Shown here: positions 15,440 through 24,036 of the stretch, in pieces | How the letters are laid out: the number at the start of each line of letters is the position of its first letter | Numbering within the stretch: position 1 is the first letter of the stretch | Origin: Bacteroidota bacterium | GTDB taxonomy: Bacteria; Bacteroidota; Bacteroidia; CAIKAF01 | Assembly (NCBI GenBank): GCA_023432985.1 | Contig: JAEZEQ010000053.1 | Span: forward strand, 1 to 27,026 | Reading direction: 5' to 3' | DNA length: 27,026 nt | The notes under the pieces: model-generated | The model's database searches: none | What the model was told of the DNA's origin: nothing | What the model saw: the letters and a program-made list of their open reading frames with translations, nothing else | Made by a program: the position numbers and the translations under genes

Positions 15440-16529
15440 GGTGATTCTATCCGGTGGTGGAACGGGGGGACATATATTCCCGGCTATAGCCATTGCCGAT
15501 GCCATAAAAGAAAAACATCCTCAATGCCAAATTTTGTTTATCGGCGCATTGGGAAAAATGGAAATGGAAAAAGTACCCCAAGCCGGCTATAAAATAATAG
15601 GCCTTCCTATAAGCGGATTTCAAGGTATTTTCTCGATACAAACCTTGACATTGCCATTCAAAATTGCGAAAAGTCTACTTCAAGCAAGACGTATCCTGAA
15701 AAAAGAAAAACCAAATGTAGTCATCGGCACGGGCGGTTTTGCCTCTGCACCCTTACTCTTTATGGCAACCCTTATGGACATTCCTACCCTTATACAAGAA
15801 CAAAATTCACAACCCGGAAAGGTAAACCGCATGCTAGCGTCAAGAGTAAACAGTATTTGCGTGGCCTATCCCGGAATGGAAGCATTTTTCCCTAAAGAAA
15901 AAATAAAACATAGCGGAAATCCCGTACGCAAACAAATAGAATATAGTCGCCCCAACAGAGATGAGGCTGCAAGGGAATACGGATTGGATCCTAAGCGAAA
16001 AACCGTACTTGTATATGGAGGCAGCTTGGGAGCCTTGGCCATAAATGAAGGCATGATGCAGTCCGCAGAAATGCTCGAAAAAAATGAGATACAAGTCATC
16101 TGGCAAACGGGAAAATATTTCTATCCCCAAACCGAAAAATTAAGACAGGAAAAGAAATTCAAGCATATTAAAATAGTTGAATTTATAGATCGTATGGAAA
16201 TGGCCTATGCTATGGCAGACCTTGTGGTATCAAGAGCCGGCGCCATTGCCGTATCCGAAATCTGTCTGCTCCAAAAAGCATCTATACTGGTTCCTTTGCC
16301 TACAGCCGCACAAGACCATCAAAGTAAAAATGCCGAAGCCTTATTGCAAATGCATGCTTGTATTTTATTGAAAAATGAAGATGCGAAAAATGAAATCGGA
16401 AATCGAATTCTGCATACACTTCAACAACCCGAATTGCTTCAGGAACTGGCAAAAAATGCAGGCAAAGCAGCCTATCCCGAAGCCGCCGCTAATATTGTAA
16501 GAGAAATAGAAAAACTGAGTCATGAATAA
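15429..16529 (+). CDS. murG: MurG, lipid II synthase (UDP-GlcNAc:lipid I GlcNAc transferase)
   Basis: The 366-residue GT28 enzyme acts on the cytoplasmic face of the inner membrane and converts lipid I to lipid II. Motifs seen are the N-terminal glycine-rich loop GGGTGGHIFPA (9-19), IGTGGFAS, LIQEQNSQPGKVNR for the acceptor side, VYGGSLGA for nucleotide binding, SRAGAIAVSEI, and the UDP-GlcNAc site PLPTAAQDHQSKNAEAL. All are canonical and the length is typical. It overlaps ftsW by 11 bp and murC by 8 bp, and is preceded by an SD-like sequence unusual for this phylum. Confidence 0.97.
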   Translation: MLNKVILSGGGTGGHIFPAIAIADAIKEKHPQCQILFIGALGKMEMEKVPQAGYKIIGLPISGFQGIFSIQTLTLPFKIAKSLLQARRILKKEKPNVVIGTGGFASAPLLFMATLMDIPTLIQEQNSQPGKVNRMLASRVNSICVAYPGMEAFFPKEKIKHSGNPVRKQIEYSRPNRDEAAREYGLDPKRKTVLVYGGSLGALAINEGMMQSAEMLEKNEIQVIWQTGKYFYPQTEKLRQEKKFKHIKIVEFIDRMEMAYAMADLVVSRAGAIAVSEICLLQKASILVPLPTAAQDHQSKNAEALLQMHACILLKNEDAKNEIGNRILHTLQQPELLQELAKNAGKAAYPEAAANIVREIEKLSHE

Positions 16530-17913
16530 TCAACTCGACCATATAGAACAAATATACTTCGTGGGTATAGGAGGAATTGGCATGAGTGCCCTGGCACGCT
16601 ATTTCCATACCCGCAAGCGTATAGTGTCGGGTTATGACAAAACACCGGGACCCATCACCGAACAATTGATTGCAGAATCCATGCAAATCACCTATATCGA
16701 CGATCCGGAAAATTTACCCGATTTTATAAAAAATACAGATAATAAAAAACGTATACTAATCGTCTATACACCGGCCATACCAAAAGAGAATAAGATACTC
16801 TCTTATTTTATTCGGGAGGGATATACTTTGAAAAAAAGGGCGGAAGTATTGGGTATGCTCACTAAGGAAACTTTTAGTATATGCATCGCGGGTACACACG
16901 GAAAAACAACCACTACATCCTTGTTGGCGCATCTGATGGTGGAATGCGGATTAAAGCCCACTGTATTTGCCGGGGGTATAATCGGTAATTATCAAAGCAA
17001 TTTCATCAATCATCCCGAAGGGAATATCAGCATTTCAGAAGCCGATGAATTCGACCGTTCCTTCCTTTGGTTGGAACCGGACATGGCTGTAATTACAAGT
17101 ACAGATGCCGACCATTTGGATATTTATGGCGATTCGACCCATTTCCTGGAAGGCTTCAAAGCTTTCAGCGAAAAAATAAAACCCGGTGGCAAGCTATTGG
17201 TTTCGGAAGAAGCCTCTGCAAGCATACAAGTGCCGCATGAGACGTACGGACTCACAGAAGATAGTATGCATCATGCTCATTTTATCGGAGTAAATCAGGG
17301 ATATTTCGAGTTCGAAGTACGCTCTCCCCTTACTTCTATTCAAGGCATATATCATTTACCCATAGCCGGATTACACAATATAAAAAATGCACTTGCAGCC
17401 ATAGTTCTCGCCGGCTATAAGGGATGTGCACATCCGGAAATGGCAATGGCATTAAAGGGATTTAAAGGCGTAAAAAGGCGTTTCGAAAGCATAGTACAAA
17501 ATGAAAAAATAGCGTATATAGATGATTATGCACATCATCCAACCGAAATAAAAGCGGCCATTTCCGCGGCGCGCCTATTGTATCCCGACAAAAAATTAAG
17601 CGTAATTTTCCAGCCGCATTTATACAGCCGCACACGCGATTTTATGGAAGCCTTTGCAGCAGAATTATCGAAAGCCGATCAACTCATTTTACTCGATATT
17701 TATCCGGCCAGAGAAGAGCCCATAGAAGGGATCAGCTCTTCGGCCCTATTACAAATTTGCAGCAACCCCTCCAAAATACGCTTAACCAAAGAAGAATTAA
17801 TCCCATTTCTAAAGACACAAAAAACAGAAATAGAGCTATTAATGACGCTGGGTGCGGGAGATATAGACCGTTTTGTAGAACCTATTAAAAACTTACTCAT
17901 CTCACATGAATAA
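16522..17913 (+). CDS. murC: MurC, UDP-N-acetylmuramate:L-alanine ligase
   Basis: The 463-residue cytoplasmic ligase adds the first stem-peptide residue. The N-terminal UDP-binding motif is FVGIGGIGMSALA and the ATP loop is G124-THGKT-129, with the histidine that distinguishes MurC from MurD and MurE (TNGKT). SEADEFDRSF, STDADHLDIYG, FKGVKRRFE, DDYAHHPTEI and FQPHLYSRT follow in the usual order, so all three Mur-ligase domains are intact. It overlaps murG and ftsQ by 8 bp each. No murB follows it, unlike in some other bacteria where murC and murB are adjacent. Confidence 0.97.
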   Translation: MNNQLDHIEQIYFVGIGGIGMSALARYFHTRKRIVSGYDKTPGPITEQLIAESMQITYIDDPENLPDFIKNTDNKKRILIVYTPAIPKENKILSYFIREGYTLKKRAEVLGMLTKETFSICIAGTHGKTTTTSLLAHLMVECGLKPTVFAGGIIGNYQSNFINHPEGNISISEADEFDRSFLWLEPDMAVITSTDADHLDIYGDSTHFLEGFKAFSEKIKPGGKLLVSEEASASIQVPHETYGLTEDSMHHAHFIGVNQGYFEFEVRSPLTSIQGIYHLPIAGLHNIKNALAAIVLAGYKGCAHPEMAMALKGFKGVKRRFESIVQNEKIAYIDDYAHHPTEIKAAISAARLLYPDKKLSVIFQPHLYSRTRDFMEAFAAELSKADQLILLDIYPAREEPIEGISSSALLQICSNPSKIRLTKEELIPFLKTQKTEIELLMTLGAGDIDRFVEPIKNLLISHE

Positions 17914-18679
17914 AAAGCTGAAAATACTAAGTTATCTTCTTATTATAGCGCTGATTGGTGCCATAATAGTGGTATTGGTATATTCAGGCAAGAAGACCGA
18001 GCGCACCAATCCCGAACGCACGCAGATAAGCATTATGGGAAATAATCCATATCCCATGCTTGGAAAAGACGAACTAAAAAACATGATCAACAGTGAAATA
18101 GACAGCACTGAAGTGGAGCCTAATATGGCCCTTATTGAAAATAAATTAAATAAAAATCCCTATATAAAGAATGCCGAAGTATACAGATCCATTGATGGAG
18201 GTATACAAGCTCAGATAACATTAAAAGAACCCATTGCACGCATATACGAAAAATCGGGAAGCAGTTATTATATCGACAAAAACGGAGAGCCCATTCCATT
18301 AAAAGAAAACTGGACGCAACATGTAATGGTAATTAACGGAGAGTGGAAAGAACCTTATGCCGAAAGGGTAGGAAAAATGCATTTGGAAGAGTGGAAACAA
18401 AAATCACTACTCGATGACGCGGCTTATTTAACCGAAAAAATAAATCAATCTTCTTTTCATAAAGCATTGATTGAACAAATCTATGTGAATGCGGACAAGG
18501 AATTTGAATGCATTCCCATTCTCGGCAGAAGCAGCATATTACTTGGTGATACATCAAATACAGTAGGAAAATTAAACAAGCTGGAAACATTTTATAGAGA
18601 AGGCTTATCATACAAGGGGTTTAATGACTATACGCAAATAAACTTAAAATATAAAAATCAAATTATCTGTAATAAATAA
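17906..18679 (+). CDS. ftsQ: FtsQ-type divisome protein
   Basis: The 257-residue bitopic protein has a very short cytoplasmic N-terminus, one transmembrane helix (about 8-28) and a periplasmic region. The latter starts with a short POTRA-like segment (about 41-90: ISIMGNN, then YIKNAEVYRSIDGGIQAQITLKEP) and continues with the beta-domain characteristic of FtsQ/DivIB (ARIYEKSGSSYYIDKNGE). Sequence conservation is low, as usual for Bacteroidota FtsQ. The call depends on topology, the V-x-R-x-x-x-G-x-x-Q-I-x-L-K-E-P-I-A-R pattern and its place between murC and ftsA. It should bridge FtsL and its partner to FtsI/FtsW. Overlap with murC is 8 bp; the gap to ftsA is 4 bp. Confidence 0.9.
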   Translation: MNKKLKILSYLLIIALIGAIIVVLVYSGKKTERTNPERTQISIMGNNPYPMLGKDELKNMINSEIDSTEVEPNMALIENKLNKNPYIKNAEVYRSIDGGIQAQITLKEPIARIYEKSGSSYYIDKNGEPIPLKENWTQHVMVINGEWKEPYAERVGKMHLEEWKQKSLLDDAAYLTEKINQSSFHKALIEQIYVNADKEFECIPILGRSSILLGDTSNTVGKLNKLETFYREGLSYKGFNDYTQINLKYKNQIICNK

Positions 18680-18683
18680 TAAC

Positions 18684-19982
18684 ATGGCAAAAGAAAAAAT
18701 CATCGTAGGACTCGACATTGGCACCACCAAGATTCTGGCCTTAGTCGGCAAACAAAACGAACACGGAAAAATAGAAATATTAGGCGTGGGGCATGCTCCA
18801 TCAGTGGGCGTACAACGTGGGGTAGTAACCCATATATTGCAAACCACGAACAGCATCAATGAAGCGATTCGCGCTGCCGAGGAGTCATCCGGAGTAGAAA
18901 TTGGCCGGGTGAATGTTGGTATAGCCGGGCAGCATATACGCAGTTATCAGCACAGAGGGATTTATACACGTAATAATTCCGACGAATTGATAACCAAGCA
19001 AGAAATTGAAGCCATGAAGGATAATATGTATAAGTTGGCCATGCCTCCCGGGGAAGCCATAATACACGTAATTCCTCAAGAATATATCATAGATAACGAG
19101 CTGGGACATAAAGATCCGGTGGGTACAATCGGCAACAGGTTAGAGGCTAATTATCATATAATAAGCGGACAAATTTCGGCTGCACGTAATATTCAGAAAT
19201 GCATACATATGGCCAATTTAAGTTCGGAACAAATCATACTCGAGCCCCTTGCATCAGCGGAAGCGGTTTTATTGCCCGAGGAGTGTGAAGCCGGGGTTGC
19301 CATAGTAGATATTGGAGGTGGTACTACAGATATAGCCATTTTCCATGAAAACATATTACGTCATACAGCGGTGATTCCACTTGGTGGAAATATAGTGACC
19401 GAAGACATCAAAACAGGATGTAATTTGGTCAAAGATACAGCCGAGAAACTCAAGACCATGCATGGATCGGCCTTAAATTCTCCGGGTATGGAAAATACCA
19501 TCATCACCATTCCGGGAATTGGAGGAAGAAATCCCACACAAATTTCCAAAAGCACTTTGGCCGGCATCATCAATGCCCGTATGAGTGAGATTTTCGAATA
19601 TGTAGATTATGAAATAAAACAATCCGGATACAAGGATAAGCTTTCGGCAGGAATAGTAATGACCGGTGGAGGTTCTATGATGAAAGGCGCCCCACAACTT
19701 ATGTCATTAATTACCGGAAAAGATGCCCGCATCGGATACCCGCATAAACATTTGATTGGAGATAAGGCCAAAACCATTGCCAATCCCGTTTTTGCTACCG
19801 GCGTCGGCCTGGTATTGATGGGCGTAGATAAGCCCGAGAATGAAGATTTTGCGGTAGAATCGGGAACACAAGGTGAAGAAAAAGTAAGCAGAACCAAACA
19901 AAAATTGAGATACGGATCCTTATTCAAAGGCTTAATCGATAAAGCATCAAGCATGTTTGAAGATACAGAAAACGAACTATAG
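18684..19982 (+). CDS. ftsA: FtsA, actin-like membrane anchor for FtsZ
   Basis: The 432-residue ATPase of the actin superfamily has phosphate 1 GLDIGTTKILALVG (D11), the FtsA-specific 1C subdomain (about 85-165), phosphate 2 VAIVDIGGGTTDIAIF, and the adenosine motif GIVMTGGGSMMKGA. After a linker rich in charged residues the C-terminus ends in a short amphipathic helix (LFKGLIDKASSMFED), the expected membrane-targeting sequence. It polymerises on the inner membrane and tethers FtsZ through the latter's C-terminal peptide. It is the last tightly packed gene; a 136 bp gap separates it from ftsZ. Confidence 0.97.
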   Translation: MAKEKIIVGLDIGTTKILALVGKQNEHGKIEILGVGHAPSVGVQRGVVTHILQTTNSINEAIRAAEESSGVEIGRVNVGIAGQHIRSYQHRGIYTRNNSDELITKQEIEAMKDNMYKLAMPPGEAIIHVIPQEYIIDNELGHKDPVGTIGNRLEANYHIISGQISAARNIQKCIHMANLSSEQIILEPLASAEAVLLPEECEAGVAIVDIGGGTTDIAIFHENILRHTAVIPLGGNIVTEDIKTGCNLVKDTAEKLKTMHGSALNSPGMENTIITIPGIGGRNPTQISKSTLAGIINARMSEIFEYVDYEIKQSGYKDKLSAGIVMTGGGSMMKGAPQLMSLITGKDARIGYPHKHLIGDKAKTIANPVFATGVGLVLMGVDKPENEDFAVESGTQGEEKVSRTKQKLRYGSLFKGLIDKASSMFEDTENEL

Positions 19983-19992
19983 GTTTTTAGTA

Positions 19993-20045
19993 TACACATC
20001 ATACAGTGCAATTGCCATACAGATAATAACAATTGTATGTGTGTA
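19993..20045 (+). promoter_or_regulatory. Imperfect inverted repeat between ftsA and ftsZ
   Basis: tacacatcataca (19993-20005) pairs with tgtatgtgtgta (20034-20045): twelve base pairs with one bulged T (19999) around a 28-base loop. The heptamer catacag is also directly repeated at 20000-20006 and 20016-20022, so the second copy offers an alternative 6 bp hairpin with tgtatg (20034-20039). The 3' side is an A-tract, not a T-tract, so it is not a forward intrinsic terminator. A role as operator, processing site or leader structure for ftsZ is inference. A weak -7-like GAAATTTG lies downstream at 20086-20093. Confidence 0.5.
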
Positions 20046-20118
20046 ACTATATAAAAAAAAAGAAAAAACTTTAGTTGAAATAAAAGAAATTTGTAACGAA
20101 TAAAACCCCAATCAGATT

Positions 20119-21795
20119 ATGGAATTTGGAAATCTCCCGGAAGGCATCATGAATTTTGACCTTCAAAAAAATCAAAGTTCGATTATTAAAGTAATCGGCG
20201 TAGGCGGAGGTGGCGGAAATGCCGTTAACCACATGTACAACCAAGGTATACACGGTGTAGACTTCATCATTTGCAATACGGATGAACAAGCATTGAATGC
20301 CAGTCCTATTCCCTCTAAAATACAACTTGGCGAATCCTTGACCGAAGGTCGTGGTGCCGGTTCTTTGCCTGAAGTGGGAAAAAATGCCGCTGAAGAAAAT
20401 ATAGAGGATGTAAAAAAACATTTTGGCACCAATACCAAAATGGTATTTATCACCGCCGGTATGGGTGGTGGTACGGGTACCGGCGCAGCTCCGGTAATTG
20501 CCAAAACAGCGAAAGAAATGGGCATTTTGACCGTAGGTATTGTTACCATTCCTTTTGATTTTGAAGGAAAAAAACGGAAAATTCAAGCCGAATCAGGTTT
20601 GGCAGAAATGAGAAAATATGTCGACACGCTTTTGGTTATTTCGAATGAAAAACTGAGAGAAATAGGCGGCAATTTATCGCTTTCTACCGCATTTAATATG
20701 GCCGATGATGTGTTGACTACGGCTGCTAAATCTATAGCCGAAATCATCACTATGCCCGGATATATAAACGTAGATTTCGCCGATGTTTGTACGGTCATGA
20801 GCGATAGCGGCAACGCCATCATGGGATCAGCAAAAGCAAATGGCGAAAATCGCGCTCAAATAGCTGTTGAAGCAGCCATGTCTTCTCCCCTTCTAAACGA
20901 CAACGATATCAAAGGTGCAAGACACGTATTATTGTATATTTCTACAGGTGGAAATGACCTGAAAATGGATGAGGTTACCACTATTACCGATTTCGTACAG
21001 GAAGAGGCCGGAATGACCGCAGAAATTATTTGGGGTACAGGCACAAATAATGCATTGGGCGAAGATATTTGCGTAACGGTTATCGCAACCGGATTCCAAA
21101 ATGGCTCTAAAGAGAATGCAGATAAAGAAAAAAACGAAGTTGTACTTTCTATTGAAGAGAATAAGAAAGAAGCAACTTCTGAAAACGAAACGCCTTTTTT
21201 AATAACCAATTTGACCGAAGAGAAAGAGGAAGAAATTCAGTTTGAAGTAAGCCAAATAAACCCTAGCGAACCGACACCTGCAATCAATGAAGTAAATGAA
21301 GCACCGGTTGAAATTGCATTTAACCCGGAAGAGGTGAAAAATGATCCCTTTGCTTTTAAAGTGGAAGAAGAAATTCAACCCACTCAGCAGGAACAAAGTT
21401 TTACGGTGAAGCCGGCTTTGGAAATGGATTTCCAGGCTATTCAAGAAAATAAGGAACAAGCCAAAGAGGTTGCTCCCGTGAAATGGGAAAACAGCATACA
21501 CGATATTTTCGAAAGCAGTACGCCCAAAAGTCAGTCTGCCGAACAAAATCAAAAATCCGAATTGTACAACGCGCAAGAGCGTATGATGCGATTAAAGGAG
21601 ATTACATCTAAAATCAAAACCCCTTCTGGATTGGTAGATTTAGAAAGTGAGCCGGCCTATAAACGCAGAAATGTGAAATTGGAAGACGATATGCAAATGA
21701 ATCAGACCGGAGTTTCCAATTCAAGCATACAATTCGACGAAAACGGAGCAAGAATTGTAAAAGAAAACAGATTTCTACACGGAAATGTAGACTAA
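20119..21795 (+). CDS. ftsZ: FtsZ, tubulin-like division GTPase, with long C-terminal linker
   Basis: The 558-residue protein forms the Z ring. Its GTPase core includes VIGVGGGGGNAVNHM, the tubulin signature GGGTGTG (116-122) and the T7 loop N217-VDFADV. After about residue 335 comes a roughly 170-residue linker rich in Glu, Asn, Gln and Pro, then the conserved C-terminal peptide region (PAYKRRNVKLEDD) and a further tail ending NRFLHGNVD, as in Bacteroidota FtsZ. It is much longer than E. coli FtsZ (383). ATG 20119 is used here; ATG 20149, giving MNFDLQKNQSSIIKV, is a fair alternative because many relatives begin near there. It sits 136 bp after ftsA, so it may have its own promoter, and is followed by a strong terminator. 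Confidence 0.97.
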   Translation: MEFGNLPEGIMNFDLQKNQSSIIKVIGVGGGGGNAVNHMYNQGIHGVDFIICNTDEQALNASPIPSKIQLGESLTEGRGAGSLPEVGKNAAEENIEDVKKHFGTNTKMVFITAGMGGGTGTGAAPVIAKTAKEMGILTVGIVTIPFDFEGKKRKIQAESGLAEMRKYVDTLLVISNEKLREIGGNLSLSTAFNMADDVLTTAAKSIAEIITMPGYINVDFADVCTVMSDSGNAIMGSAKANGENRAQIAVEAAMSSPLLNDNDIKGARHVLLYISTGGNDLKMDEVTTITDFVQEEAGMTAEIIWGTGTNNALGEDICVTVIATGFQNGSKENADKEKNEVVLSIEENKKEATSENETPFLITNLTEEKEEEIQFEVSQINPSEPTPAINEVNEAPVEIAFNPEEVKNDPFAFKVEEEIQPTQQEQSFTVKPALEMDFQAIQENKEQAKEVAPVKWENSIHDIFESSTPKSQSAEQNQKSELYNAQERMMRLKEITSKIKTPSGLVDLESEPAYKRRNVKLEDDMQMNQTGVSNSSIQFDENGARIVKENRFLHGNVD

Positions 21796-21816
21796 AATAC
21801 GACTCTACAGAAATTA

Positions 21817-21850
21817 AAACCGCTGCAATTTTGTAGCGGTTTTGTTTTTT
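21817..21850 (+). terminator. Rho-independent terminator closing the dcw cluster
   Basis: aaaccgctgca (21817-21827) pairs with tgtagcggttt (21832-21842) through 11 bp including one G-U pair, with a 4-base loop. The T-run TTTTTGTTTTTT follows at about 21840-21850. It begins 21 bp after the ftsZ stop. Confidence 0.88.
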
Positions 21851-21856
21851 ATACAC

Positions 21857-21864
21857 TACCTTTG
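21857..21864 (+). promoter_or_regulatory. TACCTTTG -7 box directly before the menE-like gene
   Basis: The octamer matches TAnnTTTG exactly. A TTTG at 21830-21833 lies 23 bases upstream, within the looser spacing seen in the phylum, although inside the terminator hairpin. The box ends only 4 bases before the ATG at 21869, so the mRNA would be leaderless or nearly so. Confidence 0.55.
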
Positions 21865-21868
21865 AAAC

Positions 21869-22864
21869 ATGTTTGTCATTCGCTATATAGACCCTCAAAA
21901 AAGCTGGCTGGATCCCATAGAATTATTTATTGAAGAATGGGAAAACGCATCCCCGGAGATGACGCATTTCAGTTCGGGCAGTACGGGCATTCCCAAAGAA
22001 ATACAGGTACAAAAATCGGCCATGCAAGTGAGCGCGAAAAGGACCAATTCCTTTTTTACTCTTGACGAAAAATCGAATTATTTATTGGCATTACCCGCTC
22101 AATATATAGGCGGAAAAATGATGATTTTACGCGCTTATTTAGCCGAGGGGAATCTCTTTGCCTGTCCGCCTCTCCTCAATCCCCTCCTTCATTATCCGGA
22201 TGATTTAGCGATTGATTTCGCAGCATTTACTCCGGCCCAATTATATGCCATATTACAAAATCCGATCAGTCGCAAACGCTTTTCACAAATAAGTCGTTGC
22301 ATTATCGGAGGAGCTCCCATGCCTTATATTCCCGAGGAATGGACAGAAAATATGCATACAGAAATCTACGAAACCTATGGTATGACGGAGACCGTTTCGC
22401 ATATAGCATTAAGAAAATGGGGCGATTCCGCATTCCAAACCATAGACCCCAATATAGCCTTGAGTGTAGACGAGCGCGATTGTTTGGTCATACGCGACGA
22501 AGCGCTTAGCAAAACGCCCATTATCAGCAATGATTTGGTTGCGATGCAAACTAAGGATTCCTTTATTTGGCGAGGCAGGGCCGATCATATTATCAATTCG
22601 GGGGGATTAAAAATATATCCGGAAGAATGGGAAATGACTTGGAAAAAAATAGGCGAATTATCGGAGCGGACTTATTATCTGACTTCAGAAAAAGACCTGC
22701 AATTTGGCGAAATATTGGTATTGGTGGTAGAGGGGAAAGAAATTCAGGAATTAGAAAATAAGATAGCTTCCATTACGCCCAAAAACAAAAGGCCTAAAAA
22801 AATTATCTATGTAGACCAAATAGGGCGTACAAAAAATGGGAAAATAAAGAGACAAAAGTTTTAA
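21869..22864 (+). CDS. menE: AMP-forming acyl-CoA ligase, probably o-succinylbenzoate-CoA ligase
   Basis: The 331-residue adenylate-forming enzyme is short for the ANL superfamily, as compact MenE proteins of Bacteroidota are. Motifs are the P-loop-like HFSSGSTGIPKE (S35 to K43), the Y-E-T-Y-G-M-T-E-T motif, the hinge-region GRADHIINSGGLKIYPEE, and the C-terminal catalytic lysine context GRTKNGKIKR (K325). MenE activates o-succinylbenzoate to its CoA thioester in menaquinone synthesis. The substrate is inferred from size and family resemblance; no other men gene is in the window. It is transcribed alone, with a -7 box at 21857-21864, and is convergent with lpxD (11 bp apart). Confidence 0.8.
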   Translation: MFVIRYIDPQKSWLDPIELFIEEWENASPEMTHFSSGSTGIPKEIQVQKSAMQVSAKRTNSFFTLDEKSNYLLALPAQYIGGKMMILRAYLAEGNLFACPPLLNPLLHYPDDLAIDFAAFTPAQLYAILQNPISRKRFSQISRCIIGGAPMPYIPEEWTENMHTEIYETYGMTETVSHIALRKWGDSAFQTIDPNIALSVDERDCLVIRDEALSKTPIISNDLVAMQTKDSFIWRGRADHIINSGGLKIYPEEWEMTWKKIGELSERTYYLTSEKDLQFGEILVLVVEGKEIQELENKIASITPKNKRPKKIIYVDQIGRTKNGKIKRQKF

Positions 22865-22875
22865 AAAAGGGTGGA

Positions 22876-23892
22876 TTAATTTTTCTTTTCCAGATCAGAA
22901 ATACGTTTTTCGAGTTTACACAGATTTCTAAAATGCACATAAGCTCTTTTATAATCACTGATTTCGAATGCAGGTGAACCTTGTAGGACTTGTCCGGGTT
23001 TAGAGACCGAGCTGCCTATACCCGATTGAGCGGCAATTTTCGTTTGATCGGCCAAGTGAATATGTCCAACCACACCCACTTGTCCGCCTATCATGCAATA
23101 TTTTCCGATTTTAGCCGAGCCTGCCACTCCGGCCTGAGCAGCAATAACCGTATGTTCGCCCACTTCCACATTATGTGCAATTTGGATCAAATTATCGAGT
23201 TTGGCTCCGGAATGAATAATGGTAGAGCCCAGAGTTGCGCGGTCTATGGTTGAATTTGCGCCTATTTCCACAAAATCTTCAATAAGCACATTCCCGATTT
23301 GCGGCACTTTGGTATAATCGTTCATTTTGGTGGGTGAAAATCCAAATCCGTCCGCACCGACAATAGCGCCGCTGTGAATGGTAACATGATTCCCAATAAT
23401 GCAATCGTGGTAAATTTTCACGCCGGAAAAAAGTCGGGTATGGGCGCCGATTTTCACATTATCGCCAATATAACAATGGGGATAAATTTGCGCTCCATCT
23501 TCGATAATTGCATTTTCGCCTATATATGCAAAAGCGCCTATATACACATCCTTGCCCAATTTGGCACCGGAATGTACAAAAGAAGGCGATTCAATGCCCT
23601 TTTTGGGACTATACGCAAACAAACTACCCATCAATTTGGTAAAAGCCTCAAAGGCGTTCTCCACGCGAATAAGCGTTAAATCCAACGGTTTTTGCGGCAC
23701 AAAATCCCGATTTACCACTACGGCACTTGCTTTCGTTGTATACACAAAATCCTCATATTTTGCATTCCCTAAAAAAGTAAGCGAACCGGCGCATCCTTCC
23801 TCAATTTTTGCTAAAGACGATATAAACAAAGTAGCATCTCCTTCTACCGTGCCATTAATTTGTTCTGCAACTTGCGCAGTGGTTAACCTCAT
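22876..23892 (-). CDS. lpxD: LpxD, UDP-3-O-acylglucosamine N-acyltransferase
   Basis: The 338-residue left-handed beta-helix enzyme adds the N-linked hydroxyacyl chain from acyl-ACP in lipid A synthesis. An N-terminal uridine-binding domain (1-100) has the LTFLGNAKYEDF pattern. About 28 hexapeptide-type turns follow (about 105-310), with the catalytic histidine H240 in QIAHNVEVGEH, then a C-terminal helical segment (YKRAYVHFRNLCKLEKRISDLEKK) that packs as a helix bundle in trimers. The length equals that of E. coli LpxD (341). In many Bacteroidota lpxD is followed by the fused lpxC/fabZ and lpxA; here it runs into a convergent menE-like gene. A -7 box lies 30 bp upstream. Confidence 0.96.
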   Translation of the reverse strand: MRLTTAQVAEQINGTVEGDATLFISSLAKIEEGCAGSLTFLGNAKYEDFVYTTKASAVVVNRDFVPQKPLDLTLIRVENAFEAFTKLMGSLFAYSPKKGIESPSFVHSGAKLGKDVYIGAFAYIGENAIIEDGAQIYPHCYIGDNVKIGAHTRLFSGVKIYHDCIIGNHVTIHSGAIVGADGFGFSPTKMNDYTKVPQIGNVLIEDFVEIGANSTIDRATLGSTIIHSGAKLDNLIQIAHNVEVGEHTVIAAQAGVAGSAKIGKYCMIGGQVGVVGHIHLADQTKIAAQSGIGSSVSKPGQVLQGSPAFEISDYKRAYVHFRNLCKLEKRISDLEKKN

Positions 23893-23921
23893 GAATTGTA
23901 GCCGTTAATTGTTTATGTATG

Positions 23922-23929
23922 CAAACATA
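23922..23929 (-). promoter_or_regulatory. -7 box of lpxD (TATGTTTG on the minus strand)
   Basis: CAAACATA on the plus strand reads TATGTTTG on the minus strand, an exact TAnnTTTG match, 29 bases before the lpxD start codon. No clear TTTG lies about 20 bases further upstream, so only half the promoter is convincing. It suggests lpxD is transcribed separately from the HD gene, from which it is 144 bp apart; the rest of that gap shows nothing recognisable. Confidence 0.5.
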
Positions 23930-24036
23930 CTAAAAAATCAAAAGGGAATACTAAAATAGCAGGAGCAATTTTACAAAAAAATGCAGCATACAAATTATCA
24001 AATACATAGAAGCGAAGACAGGAAAAGAAAAATGCA

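Noticed and set aside
19607..20032. 141-codon frame antisense to the end of ftsA
   Set aside because: Antisense to a conserved gene; no recognisable domain or promoter.
19993..20060. ftsA-ftsZ hairpin as an intrinsic terminator
   Set aside because: The stem is A/T-rich and followed by an A-tract on the plus strand, so it cannot act as a forward Rho-independent terminator.
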